This document shows, in pieces, positions 52,304 through 61,180 of a stretch of DNA of 64,000 bases. The position numbers and the translations under genes were made by a program. The DNA lies in contig JBBILX010000001.1 in NCBI GenBank assembly GCA_037444685.1, positions 372,001-436,000 on the forward strand. Reading direction: 5' to 3'. Source of the DNA: UBA964 sp037444685 (GTDB taxonomy: Bacteria; Pseudomonadota; Gammaproteobacteria; Steroidobacterales; Steroidobacteraceae). How positions within the stretch are numbered: the stretch's first letter is position 1; every line of letters starts with the position of its first letter. Below the pieces are notes generated by a model that searched no databases, was not told where the DNA came from, and worked only from the letters and a program-made list of their open reading frames with translations.

Positions 52304-53574
52304 GACTTGCGCACCTCGACGTCGGGCGTCGCGACCCGCAGTAGAGCGGCACAGACGAATGCGACACCGATCAGGCCCGTGACCCCGAGGAAGCCGAGCT
52401 GATAGTCGCCGTGGGCGTCCGCGAGGCGCGCCGTCAGATACGGACCCAGTGCGCCGCCGCCGGCATCCAGCACGGTCACTGCGCCCATGACGCGACCAAG
52501 CGAGCGGGCGCCGAACACGTCGCCGGCGACCGCCTGCAGCAGCGTGTAGTTCGCACCCCAGCCGAGCCCCATGACGATTGCCGCGAAGGCGACCAGCGTC
52601 GGGCGCATGGCCGTCAGCGCGGCCGCGGCGACCAGCATGCAGCCGAGACTGACGAGCCAGACCGGCTTGCGGCCGAACAGATCGGTGAGCCACCCCGAGG
52701 CGAGTTTGCCGACCAGGCCGGCGAGGAACAGTGGCACGGCGACCAGCGCGCCGACCTCACGGCTCACGCCAAGATTCTGCATGTGCAGGATCATGTTGTT
52801 GTTGACGGCGAGTATCGAATAGAACGTCGCGAAGGCGGCCGTTCCCATCAGCCAGAACTCGCGGCGCCCGAGAATCTGTGCGTAGTCGAGCTGCTCACCC
52901 TGGACGTCCGACCCGGGCGTCCTCGCGGCGAGCCGGTCGGCTCCATACGGCTCGAGGCCCATCGACGCCGGCCACTCCCGCAACGACAACATCACGAGCA
53001 GAACGAGTCCGAGCAGTGCCCAACCCGCGTACTGACCCGCCTCGCGCCAGCCATCGAGGTCGATCAGACGCGTGAAGACCCAAGGGAAAAAGGCGTTGCC
53101 GAGGCTCGTCCCAGCGAGCACGATGCCGAGCGCCCGGCCGCGCCGCAGAACGAACCAGCGCGACACCGCGACCACGCAGATCGCGAGACCGGCACCGGAC
53201 AGCCCGATGCCCATCCAGAAACGCGACCAGTAATAGTCGGACAGCGACTGCACGTCGCCGAGCGAGAAGAATCCCCAGGCCAGTGCCAGGCTGCCCGCCA
53301 CCATGACCGGGCGGACGCCATAGCGATCGGCGAGCCAGCCCGAAGCGACCGTGGCGATCGCGGTCACGCCGAGCTGGATCGCATCGCCGAGCTTGATGTC
53401 GGCCCGCTGCACCCCGAGCTCCGCGATCAGCAACGGGTCGAAGGCCGCGATGCCCCCGACCGTCAGGCCATTGGTGACGAGCAGGATGACGAACACCGCA
53501 GGCACGATGGCCCACCAGCCGTAGAACCAGCCTGTAGCCCGGCCTCCCGGGCGCGGCGCGGCCGCAGCGCTCAC
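52300..53574 (-). CDS. Major facilitator superfamily transporter (OFA/monocarboxylate-like)
   Basis: This 424-residue permease has twelve predicted membrane helices and the N-terminal motif FYGWWAIVPAVF with WLADRYGVRPVM, as in the oxalate/formate and monocarboxylate-type MFS branch. Its GTG start at 53574 overlaps the stop of the small REDY-like gene (GTGA), and its end overlaps oppB. Import or export of the substrate or an organic-acid product would fit the operon. Confidence 0.9.
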   Translation of the reverse strand: MSAAAAPRPGGRATGWFYGWWAIVPAVFVILLVTNGLTVGGIAAFDPLLIAELGVQRADIKLGDAIQLGVTAIATVASGWLADRYGVRPVMVAGSLALAWGFFSLGDVQSLSDYYWSRFWMGIGLSGAGLAICVVAVSRWFVLRRGRALGIVLAGTSLGNAFFPWVFTRLIDLDGWREAGQYAGWALLGLVLLVMLSLREWPASMGLEPYGADRLAARTPGSDVQGEQLDYAQILGRREFWLMGTAAFATFYSILAVNNNMILHMQNLGVSREVGALVAVPLFLAGLVGKLASGWLTDLFGRKPVWLVSLGCMLVAAAALTAMRPTLVAFAAIVMGLGWGANYTLLQAVAGDVFGARSLGRVMGAVTVLDAGGGALGPYLTARLADAHGDYQLGFLGVTGLIGVAFVCAALLRVATPDVEVRKS

Positions 53575-53876
53575 AGCGCCGATGTAACGATGAACAGCGG
53601 GTTGTCCGCCATGCCGCGGAACGTGCTGACCACCTGCTGCATCACGGGAGACTGGACATCCTGGCCCAGCATCGCGAGGTCGCGCACTCGCAGGATCTCG
53701 ATGTAGGCATACGGCGACTCGCCGCCGCCCATGAGACCGGTCGCCTTGAGGACCTCGAAACGCTCGACGGACGGAAGACGATTGACCTCCGGAATGTCCA
53801 TCTCGCGGGCGAACTTTTCATAGTCCGCCGCGCTGATGCCCGGCCTGAGATTGAACAGCACGACGATTGTGGTCAT
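53571..53876 (-). CDS. REDY-like dimeric alpha/beta-barrel small protein
   Basis: This 101-residue protein resembles the REDY family (for example the HapK-type proteins) and the EthD/ABM group, which form small dimeric ferredoxin-like barrels. The pieces are a first strand TIVVLFNLRPG, the helix AADYEKFAREMDIPEVNRLP, a second strand FEVLKATG and the Y-A-Y-I-E-I strand. It is the first gene of the REDY-MFS-Opp-SDR operon. In the family it often acts as a small enzyme or accessory in aromatic or polyketide-like metabolism; here the role is unknown. It is 80 bases divergent from the sulfurtransferase gene. Confidence 0.72.
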   Translation of the reverse strand: MTTIVVLFNLRPGISAADYEKFAREMDIPEVNRLPSVERFEVLKATGLMGGGESPYAYIEILRVRDLAMLGQDVQSPVMQQVVSTFRGMADNPLFIVTSAL

Positions 53877-53956
53877 TCTGCGCCCGTCCGTGATGGTGGA
53901 TTCCTCCGTGAGCCGTCGAGTCTAGAAAGACCGATCCCTGACCGCAAGGCAAACCG

Positions 53957-54832
53957 ATGCCCCCCGATGAAGCGACACACTCCGCGCTGCTGATCACCCC
54001 CGCAGAGCTCGAGCCGCGCCTCGCCGATCCGCCGCTGCGCCTGTTCGACACGACCGTGCTGATGACGCCTCGCCCGGGTGGCTACGACGTGCGCAGCGGC
54101 CGGGCCGAGTACGAGCAGGCACACATCCCGGGTGCGGCGTTCATGGACCTGCTCACGGAACTGTCCGACACCACGCATCACCTGCGTTTCATGCTGCCAC
54201 CCGAGGAGCAGTTCTCGGCGGCAGCGGGTCGGCTCGGTATCGGCTCCGGGACCGAGGTCGTGCTATACAACTCGGGACCGAGCTGGTGGTCGACTCGCGC
54301 GTACTTCATGCTCCGCGCCTTCGGATTCGACGCGGTCCAGGTCCTCGACGGTGGCCTCGACCGATGGCGGCGCGAGGGCCGCCCGCTCGAATCCGGAGTC
54401 AGGTGCTATCCGCCAGCGCAGTTCGAGGTCGCTCAGCGACGCCCGATCTTCGTCGATCGTGACGCGGTGCTGCAGGCGGTGCGGACCGGCGATCGACTGC
54501 TGATGCATGCGCTCGCGCCGGCCGTGTTCCGTGGTGAGATCGCCCCCTACGCTCGCCCAGGACGGATCCCGGGCAGCGTCAATCTGTTCGCGGCGGATCT
54601 GCTCTGCGGTGAGGACCGCGTGTTCCTGAGTCCGCCGGAACTGCGCGCGAGGTTTGCGGCGGCCGGCGCGCTCGGTGAGCGTCCGACGATCGTTTACTGC
54701 GGAGGCGGCATCTCGGCGACGACCAACGCCTTCGCGCTGCTCATGCTGGGTCGAGACGACGTGCAGATCTACGATGCGTCGATGAGCGAGTGGGGCCCGG
54801 ATCCATCGCTGCCGATGGAGTCCGACGTGTGA
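53957..54832 (+). CDS. Two-domain sulfurtransferase (rhodanese/3-mercaptopyruvate type)
   Basis: This 291-residue protein has two rhodanese domains. The first lacks the catalytic Cys (Ser in YNSGPSWWS), as usual; the second carries Cys248 in the loop CGGGISATT. TST/MST enzymes usually have CG(S/K)GVTA, and the altered loop leaves the donor (thiosulfate or mercaptopyruvate) open. It runs rightward with the next two genes, overlapping the membrane-protein gene. Confidence 0.88.
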   Translation: MPPDEATHSALLITPAELEPRLADPPLRLFDTTVLMTPRPGGYDVRSGRAEYEQAHIPGAAFMDLLTELSDTTHHLRFMLPPEEQFSAAAGRLGIGSGTEVVLYNSGPSWWSTRAYFMLRAFGFDAVQVLDGGLDRWRREGRPLESGVRCYPPAQFEVAQRRPIFVDRDAVLQAVRTGDRLLMHALAPAVFRGEIAPYARPGRIPGSVNLFAADLLCGEDRVFLSPPELRARFAAAGALGERPTIVYCGGGISATTNAFALLMLGRDDVQIYDASMSEWGPDPSLPMESDV

Positions 54833-55521
54833 TCGCCGAGTATTCGCTCTGGCAGTACCTGCACATCCTGCTGTTCGTCTACTGGCTCGGGGCAGACCTC
54901 GGAGTCTTCCTCGCTGCCCGATACGTCGCTCGCGGCGACCTGCCGCTGCCCGAGCGGCTGCGCTTCCTCGAGTTGCTGCTGCGGATCGACATGGGACCGC
55001 GAACGGCGCTGATCCTCATGATCCCGGTCGGCGCGACCCTCGGCACCGAGCTGGGCGCCCTGCCGATCCACGGACCATGGCTCGCGGCGATCTGGACTCT
55101 CGCCCTGCTGTGGCTTGCCATGGCGTGGTGGATCGTGCTGCGCCCGCACGCCGCCGCCACGGCGCCGCTGACTGCGATCGACCGCTGGCTGCGGATCGGC
55201 GTGGTCGCGGGCTTCACCGCGCTCGCGCTGGTCTCGCTGGCGCGTGGCACACCGGTTGCGGCCCCGTGGCTTGCGGGCAAACTGCTGCTGTTCGCTGGCG
55301 TTGTGCTGCTCGGACTGCTGCTGCGCGGCGTGCTGCGCGAGTGGAGCACTGGCTTCGCGCAGCTCCGCGAGGCCCTCGACGGGCAGGATGAGGCCGGGAT
55401 ACGCGCGGCTGACGCGCGCATCGGCGCGGCTCACCGCCGCTCGACTCCCTATGCGATGCTGCTCTGGCTGCTGGTTGCCGCGATTGCCTTCCTCGGTGTG
55501 ACGAAGCCGCTGTGGCCATGA
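54829..55521 (+). CDS. Multi-pass membrane protein of unknown function, 230 aa
   Basis: This 230-residue inner-membrane protein has about five or six hydrophobic segments and several charged loops (YVARGDLPLPERLRFLELLLRIDM, LREALDGQDEAGIRAADARIGAAH). It resembles DUF2269-like or copper-resistance-D-like proteins but is not confidently assigned. The GTG start at 54829 overlaps the sulfurtransferase stop, and its stop overlaps the ATG of the flavin oxidoreductase (ATGA), so the three genes form one unit. Confidence 0.75.
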   Translation: MIAEYSLWQYLHILLFVYWLGADLGVFLAARYVARGDLPLPERLRFLELLLRIDMGPRTALILMIPVGATLGTELGALPIHGPWLAAIWTLALLWLAMAWWIVLRPHAAATAPLTAIDRWLRIGVVAGFTALALVSLARGTPVAAPWLAGKLLLFAGVVLLGLLLRGVLREWSTGFAQLREALDGQDEAGIRAADARIGAAHRRSTPYAMLLWLLVAAIAFLGVTKPLWP

Positions 55522-57533
55522 GCGACGCGACGAATCGCTGGCCGCAGCTCCTGTCGCCCGTTCGTATCGGGCCGATGGAGCTTGCGCACCGGGCGATCAT
55601 GTCGGCACACGGCATGGGTCTGGGCAGCGGTGGGCCGGGCGTCAGCCCGCGCTACCATGCTTATCTCGTCGAACGCGCCCATGGCGGCGCCGCGCTGATT
55701 GGCACGGAGTCGGCCCCCGTCCACCACAGCACGTTCAGCCGCAGCCTCGTGATCCGGCTCGATGACGACGCCTGCATCGACAGTCTCGCGCGCCTCGCCG
55801 CCGACGTGCACGAGGCGGGCTCGAAACTGTCGATCACGCTCTGGCATGGCGGCCACAAGGACGGCTCCTTGCGCGGGCCCTACAGCGTGGCGCCCTCGCC
55901 GATCCCCAACATGAGCGGCGACGTCCCAAAGGAGCTCTCGCTCCGGGAGATCCGCGAGATCGTCGCCGCCTACGGTGCGGCCGCGGCCCGCTGCCGGCAC
56001 GCCGGACTGGACTGCCTCGAGGTGCAGACCGCGACCGATTACCTGCTCGGCTCGTTCCTGTCGCCGGCGCTCAACCACCGTCGTGACGCTTACGGCGGCT
56101 CGCTGGAGAACCGCACCCGCATCGTCCGCGAGGTGCTGGAGGCCGTTCGCGAAGCCGCCGGTCCGGCCATCGCGGTCGGCGTGCGCTGCTCGGCCCGGCA
56201 CGACATCCCCGGTGCGACGCTGGACTACACGCTCGACGAATCGGTTGCCGCGATGGCCCGAATCGCCGCAGACGGCCTCGTCGACTACGTCAGCGTGATG
56301 GCGGGCTCCGGCTGGGCCGAGGGGGTGTCGATCCCGGCGCTTCATCATCCGCGCGCCTGTCTGCGCAGGGAGAGCCGCGCATTTCGCGCAGCCCTGCCGG
56401 TTCCGGTGTTCGTCGCCGGTCGCATCCGCACACCCGATGAAGCCGAAGCCCTGCTCGCGGCCGGCGACGCCGACGTGATCGCCATGGCGCGAAGCTGGAT
56501 CGCCGAGCCGCAATGGGCAGCCAAAGTGAAGGCCGGTCGCCCGCAGACCCTGCGCCCCTGTCTCTCGTGCAACCAGGGCTGTGTCGGCTCGGTGTTCCGC
56601 GGCATGCCCGGCACCTGCGTCCTCAATCCGCGCGCTGGGCGCGAGCTCGACTGGCCGGCCCTCGACAGCGGCGCCGGGTCGCCGCGGTCGTCCGTGCCGG
56701 TGCGGCACCGCACGCGGTTCCGGGTCGCGGTGATCGGTGGCGGACCGGCGGGACTCGAATCCGCGCGGCTGGCCGCCGAGGCGGGTTATTCGGTCACGCT
56801 GCACGAGGCGGATGACGCGCTCGGTGGTCAGTGGCGGCTCGCGGCGGCCACGCCGGGACGCGAGGAACTCGGACTCGCTCTCGACTGGTGGCAGCGCGAA
56901 TTGGAGCGGCTCGGCGTCCGGGTGGAACTTGGCTCACGCGTCGATCCCGCGACGCCGCCGCCGGCCGACCATGTCGTCTGGTCCGTCGGTGCCGCCCCCG
57001 CACAGACTGCGGTCTGGCGCCTGCGGCCATTCCTGTTCGACGGTCTGCCGGGCGCCGCGCACGCGGTCCACGGGCGCGATGTCATGGCTCGCCGGGTGAA
57101 CGTCGAGGGCGTCGTCGCGGTCATCGACGAGGAGGCCGGCTGGCCGACCCTATCGCTCGTCTATTGGCTCGCGGCGCAACCGGCCGTCCAACGCATCGTT
57201 GTCTATACGCACGAGGCCGCGCTCGGCGCCGCGACGGCGGCCGTGACTTTCGAGACCGGCGCACTCGCCAAGCTGGCGCAGTGGAGCGAGCACGGGCGGT
57301 TGACAATTCGCACGAAATGTCTTGTTCAACGAATTGTTTCAAAAAAAGAATTGATACTCGAGAGCGGGGAAATGGAGAGCGAATTCGACGCGCTCATCCT
57401 GCAGACGGGGACCGCCGCGCGAGCCTGGCCCGAAGGCGCCTTGGCCGCTGGCGACTGCATTGCACCCCGCGGCCTGTGGTCGGCGACCAGCGATGCACGA
57501 CGCGTGCTCATGGCACTTCAGAGCGGCTCGTAA
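55518..57533 (+). CDS. Old-yellow-enzyme/FAD fusion (2,4-dienoyl-CoA reductase/TMADH-like)
   Basis: This 671-residue iron-sulfur flavoprotein has an FMN TIM barrel (about 8-345, with YGGSLENRTR), a 4Fe-4S cluster ligated by Cys348, 351, 355 and 367 (C-x2-C-x3-C-x11-C), and an FAD-binding domain with VIGGGPAGLESARLA near 405. In FadH-like enzymes the barrel has an H-x-x-H-G-Y active-site segment; here it is QTATDYLL (170-177), so the substrate is probably different. Residues encoded around 57301-57375 use AT-rich codons unlike the rest. Its end overlaps the convergent VOC gene by 16 bases. A demethylase role is one option. Confidence 0.88.
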   Translation: MSDATNRWPQLLSPVRIGPMELAHRAIMSAHGMGLGSGGPGVSPRYHAYLVERAHGGAALIGTESAPVHHSTFSRSLVIRLDDDACIDSLARLAADVHEAGSKLSITLWHGGHKDGSLRGPYSVAPSPIPNMSGDVPKELSLREIREIVAAYGAAAARCRHAGLDCLEVQTATDYLLGSFLSPALNHRRDAYGGSLENRTRIVREVLEAVREAAGPAIAVGVRCSARHDIPGATLDYTLDESVAAMARIAADGLVDYVSVMAGSGWAEGVSIPALHHPRACLRRESRAFRAALPVPVFVAGRIRTPDEAEALLAAGDADVIAMARSWIAEPQWAAKVKAGRPQTLRPCLSCNQGCVGSVFRGMPGTCVLNPRAGRELDWPALDSGAGSPRSSVPVRHRTRFRVAVIGGGPAGLESARLAAEAGYSVTLHEADDALGGQWRLAAATPGREELGLALDWWQRELERLGVRVELGSRVDPATPPPADHVVWSVGAAPAQTAVWRLRPFLFDGLPGAAHAVHGRDVMARRVNVEGVVAVIDEEAGWPTLSLVYWLAAQPAVQRIVVYTHEAALGAATAAVTFETGALAKLAQWSEHGRLTIRTKCLVQRIVSKKELILESGEMESEFDALILQTGTAARAWPEGALAAGDCIAPRGLWSATSDARRVLMALQSGS

Positions 57534-58006
57534 CCGATCAGGCTGACAGGGATGCCGTCGGGGTCGAGAAAGATCGTCTCGGCATAGCGTCCAGGCGGCG
57601 TCGCGTCCCCCGCCGTGGTCTTGACGTACTCGGTCGGTTCCGTCACGAACCGTATCGCCCGCCGGTTTCGCAGGCGCGCCACGACCTCGGCGAGGCGGTC
57701 GGTCGTGAACACGAGTGTCGCCTGTCCGTAGCATGGGAAACCCACCGTCGCGGGCACTTCAGCCATCGGGCGCGGCGCCGTGTGGGTGATCGCATAGAGC
57801 CCGACCCAGCCGTGCGTGGCACCGGAGGAGGCCAGGTGAACGATGCGCAGGTCCGCCTGCTCTAGACCGACCATTCGGGCAATCTGCGGCCCGGACAAAC
57901 GCTTGTCCTCGAGGACAGCCAGACCGAGCGCGTCGCGATAGACCTCGAGCGAGGCATCGATGTCGCGCACCCAGAGCGTGACGCGCTTGAGCGGACCGAC
58001 GCTCAT
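57518..58006 (-). CDS. VOC/glyoxalase-family protein
   Basis: This 162-residue single-module vicinal-oxygen-chelate protein has VTLWVRDIDASLEVYRDALGL at the start and TIFLDPDGIPVSLIGY at the end, the two typical halves. A long central insert (about 55-115) is unusual for a small VOC protein. Its start overlaps the stop of the FAD oxidase gene (ATGA), so it is the second gene of a two-gene unit. Lyase, isomerase or resistance functions are all possible. Confidence 0.85.
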   Translation of the reverse strand: MSVGPLKRVTLWVRDIDASLEVYRDALGLAVLEDKRLSGPQIARMVGLEQADLRIVHLASSGATHGWVGLYAITHTAPRPMAEVPATVGFPCYGQATLVFTTDRLAEVVARLRNRRAIRFVTEPTEYVKTTAGDATPPGRYAETIFLDPDGIPVSLIGYEPL

Positions 58007-59601
58007 CCGCCGAGACCGAGTGCGCCGGGGTTCATTCGTCCCTGCGGATCGAGCAGCGCCTTCAACTGCCGCAGCAGTCCTTGCGCGCTCTCTTCGAGAC
58101 CCTGCTGGTAAAGATAGAACTTGCCGAGCTGAAAGCTCACCGCTCCGGCCTGCATGAACGCCTCGGCCAGCTCACTGCGGATGCGGTCGACCAGTGCGGC
58201 GGCTTCCGGGTTCGGCGGGTAGACGGGCAACCTCGCCAGATAGTCGGCATCGAGCACGCGTTCGTGGAAGACGTTGCGCGCGTCGGGCCAGTACATCACG
58301 GGTTCGAGCAGGGTGCCGCTGCCGCCGACCGTGCAGAGCAGGTAACCGTGGTCGATCCCGTGCTGCTCGACCGCCTGCCGATGCCGCTCGAACACGGCCT
58401 CGCAGGCCTCGTACATCGCGGTCGCCCTGGAGAACGGTACGGTGCCATGGACCGGCACCCAGCGCTCGCCGTTCGGACCGAGCATGCTGGTGAGCTCTGC
58501 AAACGGGTTTGCGCGCATGACCTTGGGGACCGTGTTCTCGACCTCCCGGCCGCCTCGCGCCATGATCTCGCGAACGATGCGCGCCTTGGCGTCGGCGTCG
58601 GCCGTATCCCGCCCATCGACGGCGAGATGCGCAGAGAAGCTGCCCTCCTCGAGGAAGCTGCGCCCGGCGATCGCCATCTTCGCGCCTTCCTTGAGCCCTT
58701 TGAGCACGCTGCCTGCCCCTGCCATGACCTTGAGACCGGCCTTGAGGTCCTCGGCCACGCTGACACGTTTCATGCGCACGGCCTGCAGTCCCGGATCAAA
58801 GGCGAACTGCTCCGACGCCACGTCCGCCCGCGCCACCTCGGCCATGGCCGAAAACAGTGCCGCATGGGAGTCGAACGAGAACGACAGGTATCGCGACTCG
58901 GGTTGCGGGCGGATCAGCCGGAACGTGGCAGTCGCCTTGACGCCGAGCGCGCCGCAGTCGGAGAGGAACATGCCGAGGAGATCCGGGCCGAACTGGCGGA
59001 AGAAGGGCTCGCCGTGCCGGTTCGCGTGGCTGCCGAGCCTGAGAACGGTTCCGTCGGCGAGCACGACGTCGAGACCGGTCACGCTGTCGGCGACAGGGCC
59101 GTAGCGCCCCGAACCCAGAAAGATGCTGCCCTGCGACAGCGCGCCGCCGATGCTCGAACGGAGCCCCGACAATGGCCCCCAGTACGGGGTGCGGACACCT
59201 CGTGGCGCAAGCTGTTCGAACAGCGCCTTCCAGGTCGCTCCGCACTCGACGGTCACGTAGCAGTCCTCGGCGTCGATGTGCAGCACGCGGTTCATGCGCA
59301 GCATGTCGATCATGATCGCCTCGCGGTGCCGCGGCAGGTATCCGTCCGTATAAGACATGCCGCCGCCGCGCGGGACGACAGGTAGCCGCGCGGGTGCAAT
59401 CGCGCGCAAGGCCGCCGCGAGCTCCTCCGTGCTGCCCGGCCGGACGATGGCCGCCGGCGGCTCGCCGCGGCGGTAGACATCGGTGGCGTAGAACTCGCGA
59501 TCGGCGGCCGCAGTGAGCACGTTCTCACGGCCGAGCAGTCGCTGCAGTTCGGCGATGGCGCCGTCGACGGCGCCGGGCATCAGTTGAAGGGCCTGCTGCA
59601 T
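58003..59601 (-). CDS. FAD-linked oxidase (GlcD/VAO-type)
   Basis: This 532-residue flavoenzyme of the vanillyl-alcohol-oxidase/GlcD superfamily has an FAD_binding_4 domain (about 40-220; VRPGSTEELAAALR, PRGGGMSYTDGYLP) and a C-terminal oxidase domain ending LDPQGRMNPGALG. Family members include glycolate oxidase subunits and cresol- or vanillyl-type hydroxylases. I chose the ATG at 59601; an ATG at 59580 and an upstream GTG are alternatives. It is divergent (148-base gap) from the fumarate-reductase-like gene and co-transcribed with the VOC gene. Confidence 0.86.
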   Translation of the reverse strand: MQQALQLMPGAVDGAIAELQRLLGRENVLTAAADREFYATDVYRRGEPPAAIVRPGSTEELAAALRAIAPARLPVVPRGGGMSYTDGYLPRHREAIMIDMLRMNRVLHIDAEDCYVTVECGATWKALFEQLAPRGVRTPYWGPLSGLRSSIGGALSQGSIFLGSGRYGPVADSVTGLDVVLADGTVLRLGSHANRHGEPFFRQFGPDLLGMFLSDCGALGVKATATFRLIRPQPESRYLSFSFDSHAALFSAMAEVARADVASEQFAFDPGLQAVRMKRVSVAEDLKAGLKVMAGAGSVLKGLKEGAKMAIAGRSFLEEGSFSAHLAVDGRDTADADAKARIVREIMARGGREVENTVPKVMRANPFAELTSMLGPNGERWVPVHGTVPFSRATAMYEACEAVFERHRQAVEQHGIDHGYLLCTVGGSGTLLEPVMYWPDARNVFHERVLDADYLARLPVYPPNPEAAALVDRIRSELAEAFMQAGAVSFQLGKFYLYQQGLEESAQGLLRQLKALLDPQGRMNPGALGLGG

Positions 59602-59749
59602 GGCGGCATCCACGTGGAGACTCAAACGGCCGCAAGGGTAGCAGAGGCCGGCTGGCGGGGCCTGCGCCACGATCGCGAGGTCCCAACGCGCGGACTCCAG
59701 TAGACTTCCTGCCCGTCACAGGGAAGTACAGGCAGAACGGGTCGATCGC

Positions 59750-61180
59750 ATGGGCGTGATCCAGGATCCATCGCGCGTTTTCGATTACACGATTCCGGTG
59801 GTGGTCGTCGGCGCAGGGGCTTGCGGGTTCACCGCCGCGCTCTCTGCGTGCGATGCCGGTGCCGAGGTGCTGATCCTCGAGCGCGACAAGCGCCCGTGGG
59901 GCAGCACGTCGATGTCGCTCGGCGCGATGTGCGCAGCCGCCTCGGCGCAGCATCGGCGACATGGCATCGACGACAGTCCGGAGCTCTTCTTTCGGGACGT
60001 CATGGAAAAGACCGAGGGACGCGCCGATCCGCTGCTCACGAGGACCGTTGCCGAGGAGTCGGGCCCGACGGTCGACTGGCTGACGGCCCGGCACGGTGTG
60101 CCCATGCTGCTCGACTTCAAGTGGACCGGCCTCGGACACTCGCGGCCGCGCCTGCACATTCCGCCCGGTCGCAACGGCGAGGAACTGCTCGCGCTGCTGG
60201 GTAATGCCGCCGAGCGGGCAGGCGCCCAACTGATGACCGAGGCCCGCGTCACGGACCTCTACACCGACGGCACGGGACGCGTCACGGGTGTGCGGATCGC
60301 GCGGCCAGGCGGCGAGTTCGAGGAAGTCGGCGCCGGTGCCGTCGTGCTGGCCTGTTGTGGTTTCGGCGGCGATCACGAGATGGTCGCCCACGAAATCCCG
60401 GAGATGGCGCGAGCGCGCTACTTCGGACACGAGGGCAATCAGGGCGATGGCATTCGCTGGGGCGTCGAACTCGGCGCCGCGACGGCCGACATGACGGCCT
60501 ATCAGGGCCTCGGCACACTCGCCGACCCGCAGCAGATCATCGTTCCGCACCCGCTGCTGCTCGAGGGCGGGATCCTGGTGAATGTCGAGGGTCGCCGCTT
60601 CACTCATGAGAACGAGAACATCTCAGGCATGTGCGTCCCAGTGCTGCAGCAGCCGGAAGGCCTCGCGTGGGTGGTGTTCGACGAGCGGCTGCACCGCGCC
60701 TGCCTCGAGCACTCGGTCGAGCAGCGGCAACTCCAGGAGGTCGGCGCGATCCGCCGCGGCGCGACGCTCGGCGACCTCGAGCGCGTCTGCAACCTTCCCG
60801 CCGGCTCGCTCAGCGAGGAACTCCGCGCGGTCGACGCGGCCCGGCACGGCGGCCGGCCGGACCGCTTCGGTCGGCGCTTCGACGACGTCGAGCCGTTGCG
60901 GGCACCGTTCTGCGCGGTCCGCGTCACCGGCGCGCTGTTCCACACGCAGGGCGGCCTCGTCGTCGACCGTCGTGCACAGGTGCTGCGTGCCGATGGGTCG
61001 CCGCTGCCGAATCTGTTCGCAGGCGGCGGTGTCGCGCGCAGCATCTCCGGACCGGCCGTGACGGGCTACCTGCCCGGTGCCGGTCTTTGCATGGCCATCA
61101 CGCTCGGTCGCCTCGCGGGAGCCTCGGCCGCGTCCGTTGCGCGCGCGGTCGAGGCACTCGGCGTCGCGGTGCGCGCATGA
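59750..61180 (+). CDS. FAD-dependent oxidoreductase (fumarate reductase/3-ketosteroid dehydrogenase-like)
   Basis: This 476-residue flavoprotein has the nucleotide-binding motif VVVVGAGACGFTAALSA with the acidic strand-2 end LILERD. It also has the HIPPGRNGEELL and VVLACCGFGGDHEMV blocks, LLLEGGILVNVEGRRF, and a C-terminal LPNLFAGGGVARSISGP block. This is the flavocytochrome-c/fumarate reductase fold, which also includes tricarballylate and 3-oxosteroid dehydrogenases. No heme or signal peptide is fused. Its stop overlaps the ATG of the hydrolase (ATGA). Reduction or dehydrogenation of a C=C bond next to a carbonyl is the expected chemistry; the substrate is unknown. Confidence 0.86.
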   Translation: MGVIQDPSRVFDYTIPVVVVGAGACGFTAALSACDAGAEVLILERDKRPWGSTSMSLGAMCAAASAQHRRHGIDDSPELFFRDVMEKTEGRADPLLTRTVAEESGPTVDWLTARHGVPMLLDFKWTGLGHSRPRLHIPPGRNGEELLALLGNAAERAGAQLMTEARVTDLYTDGTGRVTGVRIARPGGEFEEVGAGAVVLACCGFGGDHEMVAHEIPEMARARYFGHEGNQGDGIRWGVELGAATADMTAYQGLGTLADPQQIIVPHPLLLEGGILVNVEGRRFTHENENISGMCVPVLQQPEGLAWVVFDERLHRACLEHSVEQRQLQEVGAIRRGATLGDLERVCNLPAGSLSEELRAVDAARHGGRPDRFGRRFDDVEPLRAPFCAVRVTGALFHTQGGLVVDRRAQVLRADGSPLPNLFAGGGVARSISGPAVTGYLPGAGLCMAITLGRLAGASAASVARAVEALGVAVRA

